A stretch of 64,000 bases of DNA from Stagnihabitans lacustris. Lineage in GTDB: Bacteria > Pseudomonadota > Alphaproteobacteria > Rhodobacterales > Rhodobacteraceae. This document shows positions 17,369 to 26,396 of the stretch, piece by piece. Both the position numbers and the translations under genes were made by a program. The DNA is taken from assembly GCF_025950525.1 (NCBI RefSeq), contig NZ_JAPDGS010000003.1, positions 186,001-250,000 on the forward strand, given 5' to 3'. The notes beneath the pieces were generated by a model. It had not been told where the DNA came from, ran no database searches, and worked only from the letters and a program-made list of their open reading frames with translations. How positions within the stretch are numbered: the stretch's first letter is position 1; every line of letters begins with the position of its first letter.

Positions 17369-18142
17369 TCAATCGCGTTGCTTAGGGGTCAGCAGTTTGG
17401 CCGGGCGCAGGGCCTCGGCGGCTTTGAACAGGCCGAAGGTCTGGTTGACGTAATTCACCACCCCGCCGATCTGCTCCATGTATTTCGCCAGTTCCGGCGT
17501 GCGCTCGGCCTCGACGACCTGAACCGGCCGGTCCGGGCCCTCGGCCTCAAACTGGCAATAGAACAGCGGCTCGCCGCGTTTCAGGACGATGTCCTTTTCC
17601 GGCTCGTGCCATTCAAACGCCCACATCAAAGGGCGCGGCCAGGTGTTCAGCGGAAAGCGCCCGCCAAAGATCGTCCCCGGAAGCGGGCTGGGCCGATAAT
17701 GCGCGAAAGTGCCGATCTGGCTGATATAAACCAGCTCGTCGGCGATAAAGCAGTAGGGCAGCGCCAGTTGCACCGTGGGGCGGTCGGGATAGCGCCACTC
17801 GGGCTCTGCCACCAGGGTCAACAGCTCGTTCAGTTTGTTGCCGCGGACCGGGCTGGCCGCGCCCAGACGGTTGATCAGATGCGGCTTGCCCTTGTCGTCG
17901 CGCCCAAAGCCGATGTGCAGGTCAAAGGGGCTTTTCACCACGAAATACCGGCTTTCCATCTGCACCACGGCTGGGCAGCGGCTGGCGGATTTCGCATGCG
18001 CCTTGTTGGTTTGGCGGAAGATCAACCGTTCGGGCGGGTCATACAGCACCGCCCCCTTGTCCGAGGTCAGGAACCAGCCCACCGTGACGGGACCGGACCG
18101 CGGCCCATCCTCGGGTCGGTCGAAGGTGACGGTGATGTCCAT
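17369..18142 (-). CDS. Conserved protein of unknown function
   Basis: A 257-residue soluble protein without a signal peptide or membrane segment. I do not recognise a named domain. Notable features are an N-terminal beta-rich part (MDITVTFDRP...) and a WAFEWHEPEKDIVLKRGEPLFYCQFE segment, reminiscent of a cupin-like or phage/2-oxoglutarate-linked beta-barrel, though this is a weak impression. The start follows AAGGAG with good spacing; an in-frame Met 16 codons upstream lacks one. It lies 44 bases downstream of the MFS gene, same strand, and converges on the CysQ-like gene. Confidence 0.7.
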   Translation of the reverse strand: MDITVTFDRPEDGPRSGPVTVGWFLTSDKGAVLYDPPERLIFRQTNKAHAKSASRCPAVVQMESRYFVVKSPFDLHIGFGRDDKGKPHLINRLGAASPVRGNKLNELLTLVAEPEWRYPDRPTVQLALPYCFIADELVYISQIGTFAHYRPSPLPGTIFGGRFPLNTWPRPLMWAFEWHEPEKDIVLKRGEPLFYCQFEAEGPDRPVQVVEAERTPELAKYMEQIGGVVNYVNQTFGLFKAAEALRPAKLLTPKQRD

Positions 18143-18186
18143 CGGGTTCTCCTTTTGCGCGAGATGACCGCCCCCGGCCTGCATTG

Positions 18187-19590
18187 TCAATTCCGGTCTA
18201 CCAAGGCCTCTCCGGCGCGGCGGTCAAGGGTCAGGAAAAGCCCCGCCGACGATAGCGCCAAAACCGTTATCAATCCGAAAACGAAGGGGAAATTGCCAAG
18301 GTCGGTGGCGGCGGTGCCGTTCCACCAGCCCGCGGCCTCCAGCCCCATGGCGGCCAGCGTGATCCCAAGGCTGCCCGAAAGCTGCTGCAGCACCGAGGTG
18401 AAAGAGGTCGCCTGCGACAGCCTCTCTTTCGGGACATCGGCATAGGCGATGGCGTTCAGCGCGGTGAATTGGAGGCTGCGCGACAGGCCACCCATCAGCA
18501 GCAGCATCAGGATGACCAGGGTCGGCGTCAGGGGCGTGAACAGCGCGGGCGCCAGGCCCAGGGCGGCCGAGACGACGGCGTTGCCGATCAGCACCCCGCG
18601 AAAGCCGAACCGCCGCAGCAGGGGTTGGGCCGCAAACTTCATCGCCATGGCGCCAAGCCCCGAAGCAAAGGTCAGCGCGCCACTGGCAAAGGCCGTCAGG
18701 CCAAAGCCGAGCTGGAACATCAGCGGCAACAGAAAGGGCAGGGCGCCCATGCCCACCCGGAACAACGTCCCCGCCGTGACCGAGATGCGAAAGGTGGCCA
18801 AGCGCAACAGGCCAAGGTCGATCAGCGGATCGGGCGTGCGGCGGGCATGGGCGATGAAGGCGACCAAAAGCCCAAGGCCGCCGACCAGCAGCCCCGCCAC
18901 CAAAGCCCCGGGCGCAAGGTTCAGGCCGGCCAAGGTCGCTCCGGTCAGGAAAAACGCCAGCCCCGGCCCGGCCATCAGGAACCCGGTCCAGTCAAAGCGG
19001 GTGCGGACCTCTTCGCGGATGTCGGGGATCAGCAGGGTGGCCAGCACCAGGCCCACCACGGACAGGGGAATGTTGATCCAGAAGATCCAGCGCCAGTTCC
19101 AATAGGTCGTGATCCAGCCGCCCAGAAGCGGACCGATCACCGGCCCCATCAGCGCGGGCACCGTCAGCCACGCCATCGCGCCCACAAGCCCCGCCTTGGG
19201 CACCGACCGCAGCACGATCAGCCGCCCCACCGGCACCATCATGGCGCCTCCGATGCCTTGCAGGGTGCGGGCCAGCACCAGCTCCCACAGGGTCGAGGAC
19301 AAACCGCAAGCCACCGACCCCAGCGTAAAGACCACGATGGCCGCCCGGAACACATGGCGCGACCCGAACCGATCCGCCGCCCAGCCCGAGGCCGGGATAA
19401 AGACCGCCAGCGCCAGCAGATAGGACGTCAGCACCAGCTTCAGATGGATCGGATCGGTCGCAAGGTCCAAGGCCATGGCCGGCAAAGAGGTCGACAGGAC
19501 AGAGCTGTCGATATTCTCCATCAACAGGGCCACCGCCACGATCAGCGGCACGACCCGTTTCATGGCACTGGGGCGCAGGGCGATTGTCAT
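18187..19590 (-). CDS. MFS drug exporter, DHA2 (14-TM, EmrB/QacA) family
   Basis: A 467-residue integral membrane protein with about 14 hydrophobic segments. The N-terminal ENIDSSVLSTSLPAMA (motif D1-like), the WAADRFGSRHVFRAAI loop (motif A) and the LQGIGGAMMVPVGRL segment (motif B) place it in the EmrB/QacA drug:proton antiporter group. GPVIGPLLGGWITTYWNWRWIFWIN is broken into the typical motif C plus loop. No EmrA-like membrane-fusion gene is adjacent. The substrate is unknown. It is divergent from the GMC oxidoreductase, separated by 126 bases. Confidence 0.88.
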   Translation of the reverse strand: MTIALRPSAMKRVVPLIVAVALLMENIDSSVLSTSLPAMALDLATDPIHLKLVLTSYLLALAVFIPASGWAADRFGSRHVFRAAIVVFTLGSVACGLSSTLWELVLARTLQGIGGAMMVPVGRLIVLRSVPKAGLVGAMAWLTVPALMGPVIGPLLGGWITTYWNWRWIFWINIPLSVVGLVLATLLIPDIREEVRTRFDWTGFLMAGPGLAFFLTGATLAGLNLAPGALVAGLLVGGLGLLVAFIAHARRTPDPLIDLGLLRLATFRISVTAGTLFRVGMGALPFLLPLMFQLGFGLTAFASGALTFASGLGAMAMKFAAQPLLRRFGFRGVLIGNAVVSAALGLAPALFTPLTPTLVILMLLLMGGLSRSLQFTALNAIAYADVPKERLSQATSFTSVLQQLSGSLGITLAAMGLEAAGWWNGTAATDLGNFPFVFGLITVLALSSAGLFLTLDRRAGEALVDRN

Positions 19591-19716
19591 GGGCGGCAGT
19601 TTGGCCGAATGGGGCGCGGGGGCAAGGGGGCGCGTGATTTTCTGAAAGGGAACAGGCGGATACTGCGCAGACAGGGGCGCCGGCTTGCGCTAGCGTGTCG
19701 GAAAACGGGGGGGACC

Positions 19717-21165
19717 ATGGACGCGGACGTGATCATCATAGGCTCTGGCATGGGCGGGGCGACTTTGGCGGCGGGGCTGGCGGCAACGGGCAAGCGTGTG
19801 CTGGTGCTGGAGCGCGGCGAGCGGCTGCCCGACAGTCCCGAAGCGCGCGACGCCGAGGCGATCTTTGGCCGCAGCCACTTCAAGTCGGACGAACATTGGT
19901 ATGACCCCGAGGGCCGCAGCTTTCACCCCGGCAACTATTATATGGCCGGGGGGAACACCAAGTTCTACGGCGCGGTGGTGCTGCGCTATCGGGCCGAGGA
20001 TTTCCGCCCGCTGAAGCATCTGGAGGGCACGACCCCCGGCTGGCCCTTTGGCTATGAAGAGCTGGAGCCGTGGTATGGTCGCGCCGAGGCCTTGTATGAG
20101 GTCCGCGGCGCGCTGCATCACGACCCGACCGAGCCGCCCCATTCAACGCCCTATCCCTTCCCGCCGGTGCCGGATGAGCCCTCGGTCTCGGATCTGGCGC
20201 GGCGGTTGCGGGCGCAGGGGCTGCGGGTCGGGCCGGTGCCTTTGGCCGTCGATATCGACAAATGGCTGGCCAGGGCGCCGACGACCTGGGACGCTTTCCC
20301 CGACACGACCGGGGCCAAGAAAGACGCCGAAGGCGTGCTGAACAAGGCGCTTCAGTCGCCGAATGTGACGCTGCGCACCGGGGCACGGGTGACGCGGCTT
20401 CTGGCCGAAAAGGGCCGGGTGACGGGGGTGGAACTGGGGTCGGAGGTCCTGCGGGCGCCCGTGGTCTGCCTGTGCGCCGGGGCGGTGCAATCGGCGGTTC
20501 TGCTGATGGAAAGCGGTCTTGCCAACTCCTCTGACCAGGTGGGTCGGAACTTCATGAACCACAATATCTCGGCCGTGATCGCCTATTCGCCGTTGCGCCG
20601 GAATACCTCCGTTTATGAAAAGACCATCGGCTTCAACGACTGGTATCTGACGGGCGGGCCGGGGGGCGCGCCTTTGGGGAATGTGCAGATGCTGGGCCGG
20701 ATCACCGGGCCGATCATGGCGGCCGAAGCGGGTTTGCCGCGGTGGTTTGCCGGGCACTATGCCGATCACTCGATGCATATGATGACCATGTCCGAGGACC
20801 TGCCGATGGCCGAAAGCCGCGTCCTGTGGCAGAACGGGCGCATCGTGCTGCAGTGGAAGCGCAGCAACTTCAAGGCGCATCAGATCCTGACCGATCGTTT
20901 GAAAACCGTTTTGCGCAAGGCGGGCTGGCCGCTGGTTCTGTCGAAAACCTATGAGAAAAAGCTTCCGTCCCATCAGATGGGCACGGCCCGGATGGGACTG
21001 GATGCGCGGACCGCGGTCGTGACGCCTGACCTGAGGGCGCATGACCTGGAGAACCTCTATATCGTCGACGCCTCGGTCCTTCCGACCTCGGCGGCGGTGA
21101 ACCCGTCCCTGACCATTGCGGCCCTGGCGTTGCGCGCCGCCGCCCATATCGGAGAGCTTTCATGA
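19717..21165 (+). CDS. GMC-family FAD oxidoreductase
   Basis: A 482-residue flavoprotein. The FAD-binding GSGMGGATLAAGL motif begins at about residue 8, followed by the ERG strand end; the C-terminus has SHQMGTARMG-like and VDASVLPTSAAVNPSLTI segments typical of glucose-methanol-choline oxidoreductases. No signal peptide is present. Such enzymes oxidise alcohols or sugars and many bacterial members are uncharacterised. It is the first gene of a tightly packed set with a Dabb protein (ATGA overlap) and a glycerate kinase, which suggests oxidation of a polyol or sugar acid feeding glycerate, as inference only. Confidence 0.88.
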   Translation: MDADVIIIGSGMGGATLAAGLAATGKRVLVLERGERLPDSPEARDAEAIFGRSHFKSDEHWYDPEGRSFHPGNYYMAGGNTKFYGAVVLRYRAEDFRPLKHLEGTTPGWPFGYEELEPWYGRAEALYEVRGALHHDPTEPPHSTPYPFPPVPDEPSVSDLARRLRAQGLRVGPVPLAVDIDKWLARAPTTWDAFPDTTGAKKDAEGVLNKALQSPNVTLRTGARVTRLLAEKGRVTGVELGSEVLRAPVVCLCAGAVQSAVLLMESGLANSSDQVGRNFMNHNISAVIAYSPLRRNTSVYEKTIGFNDWYLTGGPGGAPLGNVQMLGRITGPIMAAEAGLPRWFAGHYADHSMHMMTMSEDLPMAESRVLWQNGRIVLQWKRSNFKAHQILTDRLKTVLRKAGWPLVLSKTYEKKLPSHQMGTARMGLDARTAVVTPDLRAHDLENLYIVDASVLPTSAAVNPSLTIAALALRAAAHIGELS

Positions 21166-21464
21166 TCCGCCACATCGTCCTGATCCGCTTTCGCGCGGAT
21201 GTTACCGAAGATACGGTCGGAAACATCCTGCAAGCCCTGACCCCACTTTGCGCCCGACTGGGGGTCAGCTTTGTCGCGGGCCGGTCGGAAAGCCCCGAAA
21301 AGATCGAACGCGGCTTCCTGCATGGGTTCACCATCGACTTCCCGTCATGGGAGGCGCTGCAGACCTATGCCGACGACCCCGATCACAAGGCTTTCGGCGG
21401 TCAATTGGTCGCCCATGCCGAGGGCGGGATCGAGGGTATCCTGGTTTTCGACCTTCCGTTCTGA
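21162..21464 (+). CDS. Dabb (stress-responsive A/B barrel) domain protein
   Basis: A 100-residue single-domain Dabb protein: it begins MIRHIVLIRFRADVTEDT and ends with the SWEALQTYADDPDHKAF segment, matching the dimeric alpha/beta barrel family. Members are small dimeric proteins with varied or unknown activity; some are cyclases or co-factors of oxidoreductases. Its start overlaps the GMC stop by four bases and the glycerate kinase begins 28 bases later, so it probably works in the same metabolic step. Confidence 0.85.
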   Translation: MIRHIVLIRFRADVTEDTVGNILQALTPLCARLGVSFVAGRSESPEKIERGFLHGFTIDFPSWEALQTYADDPDHKAFGGQLVAHAEGGIEGILVFDLPF

Positions 21465-21492
21465 AATATGTGATCGAACATTCGGAAACCTG

Positions 21493-22698
21493 ATGGTAGA
21501 GCCCGAAACCCTTCTCCGCGCGCTCTTTGCCCGCGCCGTTCAGGTGGCCGACCCGATGGCCTCGCTGGCCGCCCACCTGCCGCCGCGCCCTCCGGGGCGT
21601 GTGGTTGTGGTGGGCGCAGGCAAGGCCAGCGCAAGGATGGCCGAGGCGGTCGAGGCCGCCTGGGGCCCCTGCGAAGGCCTGGTCATCACGCGCTATGGCC
21701 ATCAGCGCCCCTGCCAAGGCGTTGAAATCGTGCAGGCGGCGCATCCGGTGCCCGATGCAGCCGGGGTAAGGGCGACCGCGCGGATGCTGGACCTGGTCTC
21801 CAGCCTGACGCCGCAGGATTTCGTCCTGGCGCTGATCTCTGGCGGGGCCTCGGCGCTGCTGTGCGCGCCGGTGAGCATGACCCTGGCCGAGAAACAGGCG
21901 ATTACCGCGGGGCTTCTGGCCAGCGGGGCGCCCATCGGTCAGATGAACATCGTCCGCAAACACCTGAGCCGCGTGAAGGGCGGCCAACTCGCTGCGGCCT
22001 GCAAAGCGCCGATGCTGGCGCTGATGATCTCGGATGTGCCGGGCAATGACATGGCGCTGATCGGATCGGGTCCGACGGTTGGCGATGCGACGACGGCCAA
22101 GGACGCCGCCGCGATCCTGACCCGCTGGGGCCTTGCGGTGCCCGAGGCGCTGTCGCGGTCGACCGTCATCCCCCCGGGCGATCCGCGCCTTTCCCGCGTG
22201 ACGAACCGCATCTACGCCGCCCCCTCGCAATCACTTGCCGCAGCCAAGGCCCTGGCCGAGGCGCAGGGCATCCCCACCCGCATCCTCGGCGACGCGCTGG
22301 AGGGCGAGGCCCGCGACGTCGCCCGCCAGATGGCCGCCCTCGTGCGGCGGGAAACGGGCCCGCTCCTCCTCCTCTCCGGCGGAGAGCTGACCGTGACCAA
22401 GCGCGGCAACGGCATCGGCGGCCCCAATGCCGAATTCGCCCTGGCCCTGGCGATCCAGGGTCTGAACCTTCACGCCCTCGCCTGTGATACCGACGGCGTG
22501 GATGGCGCGGCCGAGGTGGCGGGCGCGGTCATCTCCCCCGTCACGCTGCCCCGCGCCCGCGCGCTTGGCCTGGACCCGCAAGCCTTCCTGGATCGCAACG
22601 ACGCCCACAGCTTTTTCGCGGCCTTGGGCGATCAGGTGATCACCGGCCCGACCCTGACCAATGTGAACGACTTCCGCGCCATTCTGATCCCGGGGTGA
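21493..22698 (+). CDS. Glycerate 2-kinase (DUF4147/MOFRL family)
   Basis: A 401-residue protein with the N-terminal DUF4147 domain (VVVGAGKASARMAEAVE, LISGGASALL, NIVRKHLSRVKGGQLA, SDVPGNDMALIGSGPT) and the C-terminal MOFRL domain (SGGELTVT, GPNAEFALALA, CDTDGVDGAAEVAGAV). The family phosphorylates D-glycerate to 2-phosphoglycerate; TtuD and GckA are members. The enzyme links the hydroxypyruvate/glycerate branch to glycolysis. It is the last gene of the GMC-Dabb operon and is followed by a strong inverted repeat. Confidence 0.93.
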   Translation: MVEPETLLRALFARAVQVADPMASLAAHLPPRPPGRVVVVGAGKASARMAEAVEAAWGPCEGLVITRYGHQRPCQGVEIVQAAHPVPDAAGVRATARMLDLVSSLTPQDFVLALISGGASALLCAPVSMTLAEKQAITAGLLASGAPIGQMNIVRKHLSRVKGGQLAAACKAPMLALMISDVPGNDMALIGSGPTVGDATTAKDAAAILTRWGLAVPEALSRSTVIPPGDPRLSRVTNRIYAAPSQSLAAAKALAEAQGIPTRILGDALEGEARDVARQMAALVRRETGPLLLLSGGELTVTKRGNGIGGPNAEFALALAIQGLNLHALACDTDGVDGAAEVAGAVISPVTLPRARALGLDPQAFLDRNDAHSFFAALGDQVITGPTLTNVNDFRAILIPG

Positions 22699-22715
22699 GC
22701 GTGACACGGGCAGGA

Positions 22716-22796
22716 GCCTCCGGCGGGAGATATTTGGGTCAGTATGAAAGTGAGGGCCCTTTGTCCTTTCATACTGACCCAAATATCTCCGGGGGG
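22716..22796. repeat. Intergenic inverted repeat (25-bp perfect arms)
   Basis: Positions 22726-22750 and 22766-22790 are perfect reverse complements with a 15-base loop. Core sequence is GATATTTGGGTCAGTATG, flanked by CCTCCGGCGGG on the left and CCGGGGGG on the right. It lies exactly between the convergent glycerate kinase and imuB genes and could fold in transcripts from either side. No T run follows, so a terminator role is not proven. It belongs to the same family as the copies at 11.46 and 36.63 kb. Confidence 0.85.
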
Positions 22797-22825
22797 TCTG
22801 GGGGGCTGGCCCCCCATGCGACATG

Positions 22826-24460
22826 TCAGCGAAAGCCGCCGTGGCAGAACCAGCCGCCCGGGATGTCACTGCCATGGGCGAAATACATCCAGAGCCTTTC
22901 GCCAGCGCCGACCTCGACGCGCCAATAATCGCGCGGGCCGGTGCGCCAATCGGGGTCGTCGAACCACCATTCCGGCGCGATGCGTTCGGGGCCGGCGGCC
23001 ACCCGTGTCGCAAGGTCTCGGCGGCGCCAGCGGAACTGGGCGGGCGGGGTCGGGTCATCGGGAGCCCGGACCGGCTCGGGCGTCCAGAGCAGGATCGGGC
23101 GCGGGGCATGGCATTTCGGCCAAGGTTCGGGATGGGGCTCGGACCAGGCGGCGGCCAGGGTCTGGGCGGATTTCTCGGGGATATGGCTGTCGGAGGGATG
23201 CAGGCGGGTCACGGCCTCGGTTCCCAGCCTTGCGCCAAGCCGGCCGATCAGGTCGGCCAGCGCATGGGAGGGGGCGTTGCGGTCCTGGGCTGCCACATTG
23301 GCGGCCAGCTGTCCGCGGTGCTGAAGGGCGTGCAGGGGTTCGGTCTCCAGCGCCTCCAGTCGCAGGCAGTCGATGCCGAAGCCGGGGTCGATCTTGTCCA
23401 GCCGCAGCAGGATCAGTGGGCGGATCGCCTGGGCCTCGTCTGTCGGTCGTGCCAGGCCGATGTCCAGCCTTTCGACGCGGCCATCGGAGCGCCAGGCCTC
23501 CAGCCGCAGGCGGCGGGCGCCGCGGGCCTGGGCGCGGAGCTTCTCGCACAAAGGTGGCAGGATGCGGTCCAGGCCTTGGGTGATATCCTCGGTCAATCCG
23601 ATCGGGTCGGGGAAGGTCAGGCGGGTGGCGAAATGCAAAGGCGCGCGGGCGGGGGCCACGGGTTCAGCCTCCAGCCCCAGGGCCTGATCCAGGCGGCGCA
23701 GGCTGTCGGCGCCGAATCTGCGGGCAAAGGCGGCGCGTGGCAGGTCCACCACGTCGCGCACCCGGCGCAGACCCAGGCGGTTGAGGCTTTCGACCACCTG
23801 CGGGGGCAATCGCAGCGCGGGCAAGGGCAGGTCGGCCAAGGCCCCGCGCATCTGGCCCGGGGGGGCGATGACGCCTTGCGCCACGGCGACCGCAGCGCCC
23901 TCGACCCGGCGTTTCGCCGCACGTGACCTTGTGGCGCGGGCTTCTTGGGCGATGGCGTCGCCGTTGCGATGGGGCCGCGCAAGTTCCCCGGCAAAGCGTG
24001 CCAGCGCCCAGGCCGCGCCCCGCGTATCGGCCACCGCCGCCCGCACCGTTAGCCCCAGGTCGGCGCAGTCTTGCTCGGCTTGGGCCAAAAGCGCGGCCTC
24101 TCCGCCGAACAGATGCGCGCAGCCGGTCAGGTCGATCACCAGCGCATCGGGCGCCTCTTCGGCGACCCAAGGGCTGAACTTGCCGGCCCAACGCCGCAGA
24201 TGGGTCAGGAAATCGGCCTCGGCCAGGGGATCGGCCGCCCGCGTCAACAGCCCCGGCACCATGGCCGTCGCATCGCGCAGCGGCTGGCCTTGACGCAGGC
24301 CCGCGCCCTCGGCCAGGGCGCAAATCGACACCAGCACCTGCGCGCCGTTCTGATCGCCCACCACCGCAAAGGGCATCGGCAGCGTGGCGCGGCGCTGGCG
24401 CAAGACACGTTCAGCGGCCAGACGGGGAAACCAGAGGGAGAGGATTCGGCGGTGGGACAT
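22826..24460 (-). CDS. imuB: ImuB, inactive Y-family polymerase of the mutasome
   Basis: A 544-residue ImuB/DinP-like protein. It begins MSHRRILSLWFPRLAAERV: the segment that in active Y-family polymerases reads DMDxFYA has LSLWFPRL, so the first catalytic acid is missing, as is normal for ImuB. VIDLTGCAHLFGGE, an HhH-like region and the typical C-terminal YWRVEVGAGERLWMYF support the assignment. ImuB bridges ImuA, DnaE2 and the sliding clamp in SOS mutagenesis. Neither imuA nor dnaE2 is adjacent. An alternative start two codons upstream (MPMSHRR) is possible. An SOS box abuts the start. Confidence 0.9.
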   Translation of the reverse strand: MSHRRILSLWFPRLAAERVLRQRRATLPMPFAVVGDQNGAQVLVSICALAEGAGLRQGQPLRDATAMVPGLLTRAADPLAEADFLTHLRRWAGKFSPWVAEEAPDALVIDLTGCAHLFGGEAALLAQAEQDCADLGLTVRAAVADTRGAAWALARFAGELARPHRNGDAIAQEARATRSRAAKRRVEGAAVAVAQGVIAPPGQMRGALADLPLPALRLPPQVVESLNRLGLRRVRDVVDLPRAAFARRFGADSLRRLDQALGLEAEPVAPARAPLHFATRLTFPDPIGLTEDITQGLDRILPPLCEKLRAQARGARRLRLEAWRSDGRVERLDIGLARPTDEAQAIRPLILLRLDKIDPGFGIDCLRLEALETEPLHALQHRGQLAANVAAQDRNAPSHALADLIGRLGARLGTEAVTRLHPSDSHIPEKSAQTLAAAWSEPHPEPWPKCHAPRPILLWTPEPVRAPDDPTPPAQFRWRRRDLATRVAAGPERIAPEWWFDDPDWRTGPRDYWRVEVGAGERLWMYFAHGSDIPGGWFCHGGFR

Positions 24461-24468
24461 GGGCATAT

Positions 24469-24483
24469 GTTCCCATTTTGTTC
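24469..24483 (-). promoter_or_regulatory. LexA binding site (SOS box) of imuB
   Basis: On the + strand this reads GTTC-CCATTTT-GTTC, an exact match to the alphaproteobacterial SOS-box pattern GTTC-N7-GTTC. It sits 2-3 bases upstream of one possible imuB ATG and eight upstream of the other, so LexA would block transcription initiation or early elongation. Its position suggests a nearly leaderless or short-leader imuB transcript. Confidence 0.8.
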
Positions 24484-24648
24484 GCATCACTCCAAGCCCG
24501 AAGCGCCCAAACATGGCGCAATTCCTGTGGAAAACCCGAAATCCTGTGATGACAAACGCGTGAGTGCCCGGCTTTCAGACTAAAGTCCGTATCCACTGTC
24601 ACGAAGGCCAAGCTACAGTGGTCCATCATTCTTCCAGGGAGCAAGACA

Positions 24649-25083
24649 ATGAAATTTGCAGCCAAACTCATGGTGCTGGGCGCCATCATGGCCGGCGGGA
24701 TCGCCTTTGCCGAAGGCGCCAACGACCCCGAAGTCAAAGCGCGCCAAGAGCTGATGGACAGCTTCGGTGGCGCCATGAAGACCCTGGGCGACATGGCCGG
24801 CGGCAAGGTCGCCTATGACGCCGCCGCTGCCGAAGCCGCCAAGAAGGCGCTGGTCGATGGCGCCGCTGGCATCGAAGCCGCCTTCAAGAACAATGCCACC
24901 GACCCGGCCGGCAAGGCCAAGCCGGAAGTTTGGACCGCCTGGGACGATTTCGTCGCCAAGGCTGGCGATCTGGGCACCGCTGCCGGGGCTCTTGATGTCT
25001 CCAGCACCGAGACCGTTGGCGCGGGCATGGGGGCCATCGGTGGCGCCTGCAAGGCTTGCCACACGGCCTACAAGGCTTCGTAA
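24649..25083 (+). CDS. Periplasmic cytochrome c' / c556-type cytochrome
   Basis: A 144-residue class II c-type cytochrome. A signal peptide covers about residues 1-21 (ending GGIAFA-EGAN). The single heme site CKACH is near the C-terminus (about residues 134-138), as in cytochromes c' and c556, with a four-helix bundle implied by the Ala-rich helical spacing. Cytochrome c' proteins bind NO or act in electron transfer. It ends at an intrinsic terminator, so it is monocistronic. In Rhodobacter relatives a c-type cytochrome gene is also found near the glutathione-dependent formaldehyde dehydrogenase. Confidence 0.9.
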   Translation: MKFAAKLMVLGAIMAGGIAFAEGANDPEVKARQELMDSFGGAMKTLGDMAGGKVAYDAAAAEAAKKALVDGAAGIEAAFKNNATDPAGKAKPEVWTAWDDFVAKAGDLGTAAGALDVSSTETVGAGMGAIGGACKACHTAYKAS

Positions 25084-25106
25084 GCCGTTCTTAACAAGTG
25101 ACAGGG

Positions 25107-25138
25107 CGCCCCGGGGAATTCCTGGGGCGTCTCTTTTT
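25107..25138 (+). terminator. Intrinsic terminator after the cytochrome gene
   Basis: CGCCCCGG pairs with CC-T-GGGGCG around a GGAATT loop, followed by a TCTCTTTTT run. The stem carries one bulged T. Confidence 0.82.
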
Positions 25139-25260
25139 GCCCAAGCGGTGCCTCCGCGCCTTGACACACCTGTCGGGAAATCTGGCGCAAAGCGTCGGGA
25201 ACGGCGTTGCTTTTCGCGGGCTTCTGCGGGATTTTGGCGCAAATCAATTGGAGGTCTTTC

Positions 25261-26391
25261 ATGCGCACCCGTGCCGCCGTCGCCATCGCCGCCGGTCAAC
25301 CCTTGCAGGTCATGGAGGTCAACCTTGACGACCCCAAGGAAGGCGAGGTCCTGATCGAGATCAAGGCCACCGGCATTTGCCACACCGACGAATTCACCCT
25401 GTCGGGCGCGGACCCGGAGGGGATTTTCCCCTCGATCCTGGGCCATGAGGGCGCGGGCGTGGTGATCAAATGCGGGCCGGGGGTGAAAAGCCTGAAGCCG
25501 GGCGACCATGTCATTCCGCTGTATACCCCGGAATGTCGCGAGTGCCCGTCCTGCCTGTCGCGCAAGACCAACCTTTGCACGGCGATCCGGGCGACCCAGG
25601 GTCAGGGCCTGATGCCGGACGGGACGACGCGGTTTTCGATGCTGGATGGCACGCCGATCTATCATTACATGGGCTGTTCGACCTTTGCGAACCACACGGT
25701 CCTGCCGGAAATCGCCCTGGCCAAGGTGCGTGAGGACGCGCCCTTCGACAAGATCTGCTATATCGGCTGCGGCGTGACCACCGGTGTGGGCGCCGTGCTG
25801 AACACTGCCAATGTCGAGCAGGGCGCCAAGGCCGTGGTCTTTGGCCTGGGCGGCATCGGGCTGAACGTCATTCAGGGGCTGAAGCTGGCCGGGGCCGACA
25901 TGATCATCGGCGTCGACCTGAACGACGACAAGGAAGAATGGGGCCGCAAATTCGGCATGACCCATTTCGTGAACCCGAAGAAGCTTGAGGGTTCAGTGGT
26001 GCAAGCCATCGTCGACCTGACCAAGACGCCTTTCGACAAGATCGGCGGGGCGGATTACTCGTTTGACTGCACGGGGAATGTGAAGGTCATGCGCGACGCG
26101 CTGGAATGCACCCACCGCGGTTGGGGTCAGTCGATCATCATCGGCGTGGCGCCTGCGGGCGCGGTGATCGAAACGCGGCCCTTCCAGCTGGTCACGGGCC
26201 GGGTCTGGAAAGGCACCGCCTTTGGCGGCGCGCGCGGTCGGACCGATGTGCCCAAGATCGTCGATTGGTATATGGACGGCAAGATCGAGATCGACAGCAT
26301 GATCACCCATATCCTGCCGCTGGAGCGCATCAACGAAGGGTTCGACCTGATGCACGCGGGGAAAAGCATCCGCGCGGTTGTGGTGTTCTGA
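25261..26391 (+). CDS. adhC: S-(hydroxymethyl)glutathione dehydrogenase (class III alcohol dehydrogenase)
   Basis: A 376-residue zinc dehydrogenase that oxidises the glutathione adduct of formaldehyde. Catalytic zinc ligands are in GICHTDEFTLSG, GHEGAG and the CYIGCGVTTG segment; the structural zinc site is PECRECPSCLSRKTNLC (four Cys). The nucleotide motif GLGGIGLNVIQG follows. Length and the RATQGQGLMPDGTTRF segment match FrmA/FlhA/AdhC. It starts after a GGAGG site. No S-formylglutathione hydrolase gene follows, unlike many frm/adhC-fghA operons. GSH for the reaction comes from GshA, encoded at 41.4 kb. Confidence 0.96.
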   Translation: MRTRAAVAIAAGQPLQVMEVNLDDPKEGEVLIEIKATGICHTDEFTLSGADPEGIFPSILGHEGAGVVIKCGPGVKSLKPGDHVIPLYTPECRECPSCLSRKTNLCTAIRATQGQGLMPDGTTRFSMLDGTPIYHYMGCSTFANHTVLPEIALAKVREDAPFDKICYIGCGVTTGVGAVLNTANVEQGAKAVVFGLGGIGLNVIQGLKLAGADMIIGVDLNDDKEEWGRKFGMTHFVNPKKLEGSVVQAIVDLTKTPFDKIGGADYSFDCTGNVKVMRDALECTHRGWGQSIIIGVAPAGAVIETRPFQLVTGRVWKGTAFGGARGRTDVPKIVDWYMDGKIEIDSMITHILPLERINEGFDLMHAGKSIRAVVVF

Positions 26392-26396
26392 GGAGG

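Noticed and set aside
18469..19716. A long + strand open frame that extends the GMC oxidoreductase gene about 416 codons upstream
   Set aside because: The extension is antisense to the MFS exporter, is rich in Gln/Arg/His as expected for a shadow frame, and the GMC protein starts normally at the Met before its FAD motif.
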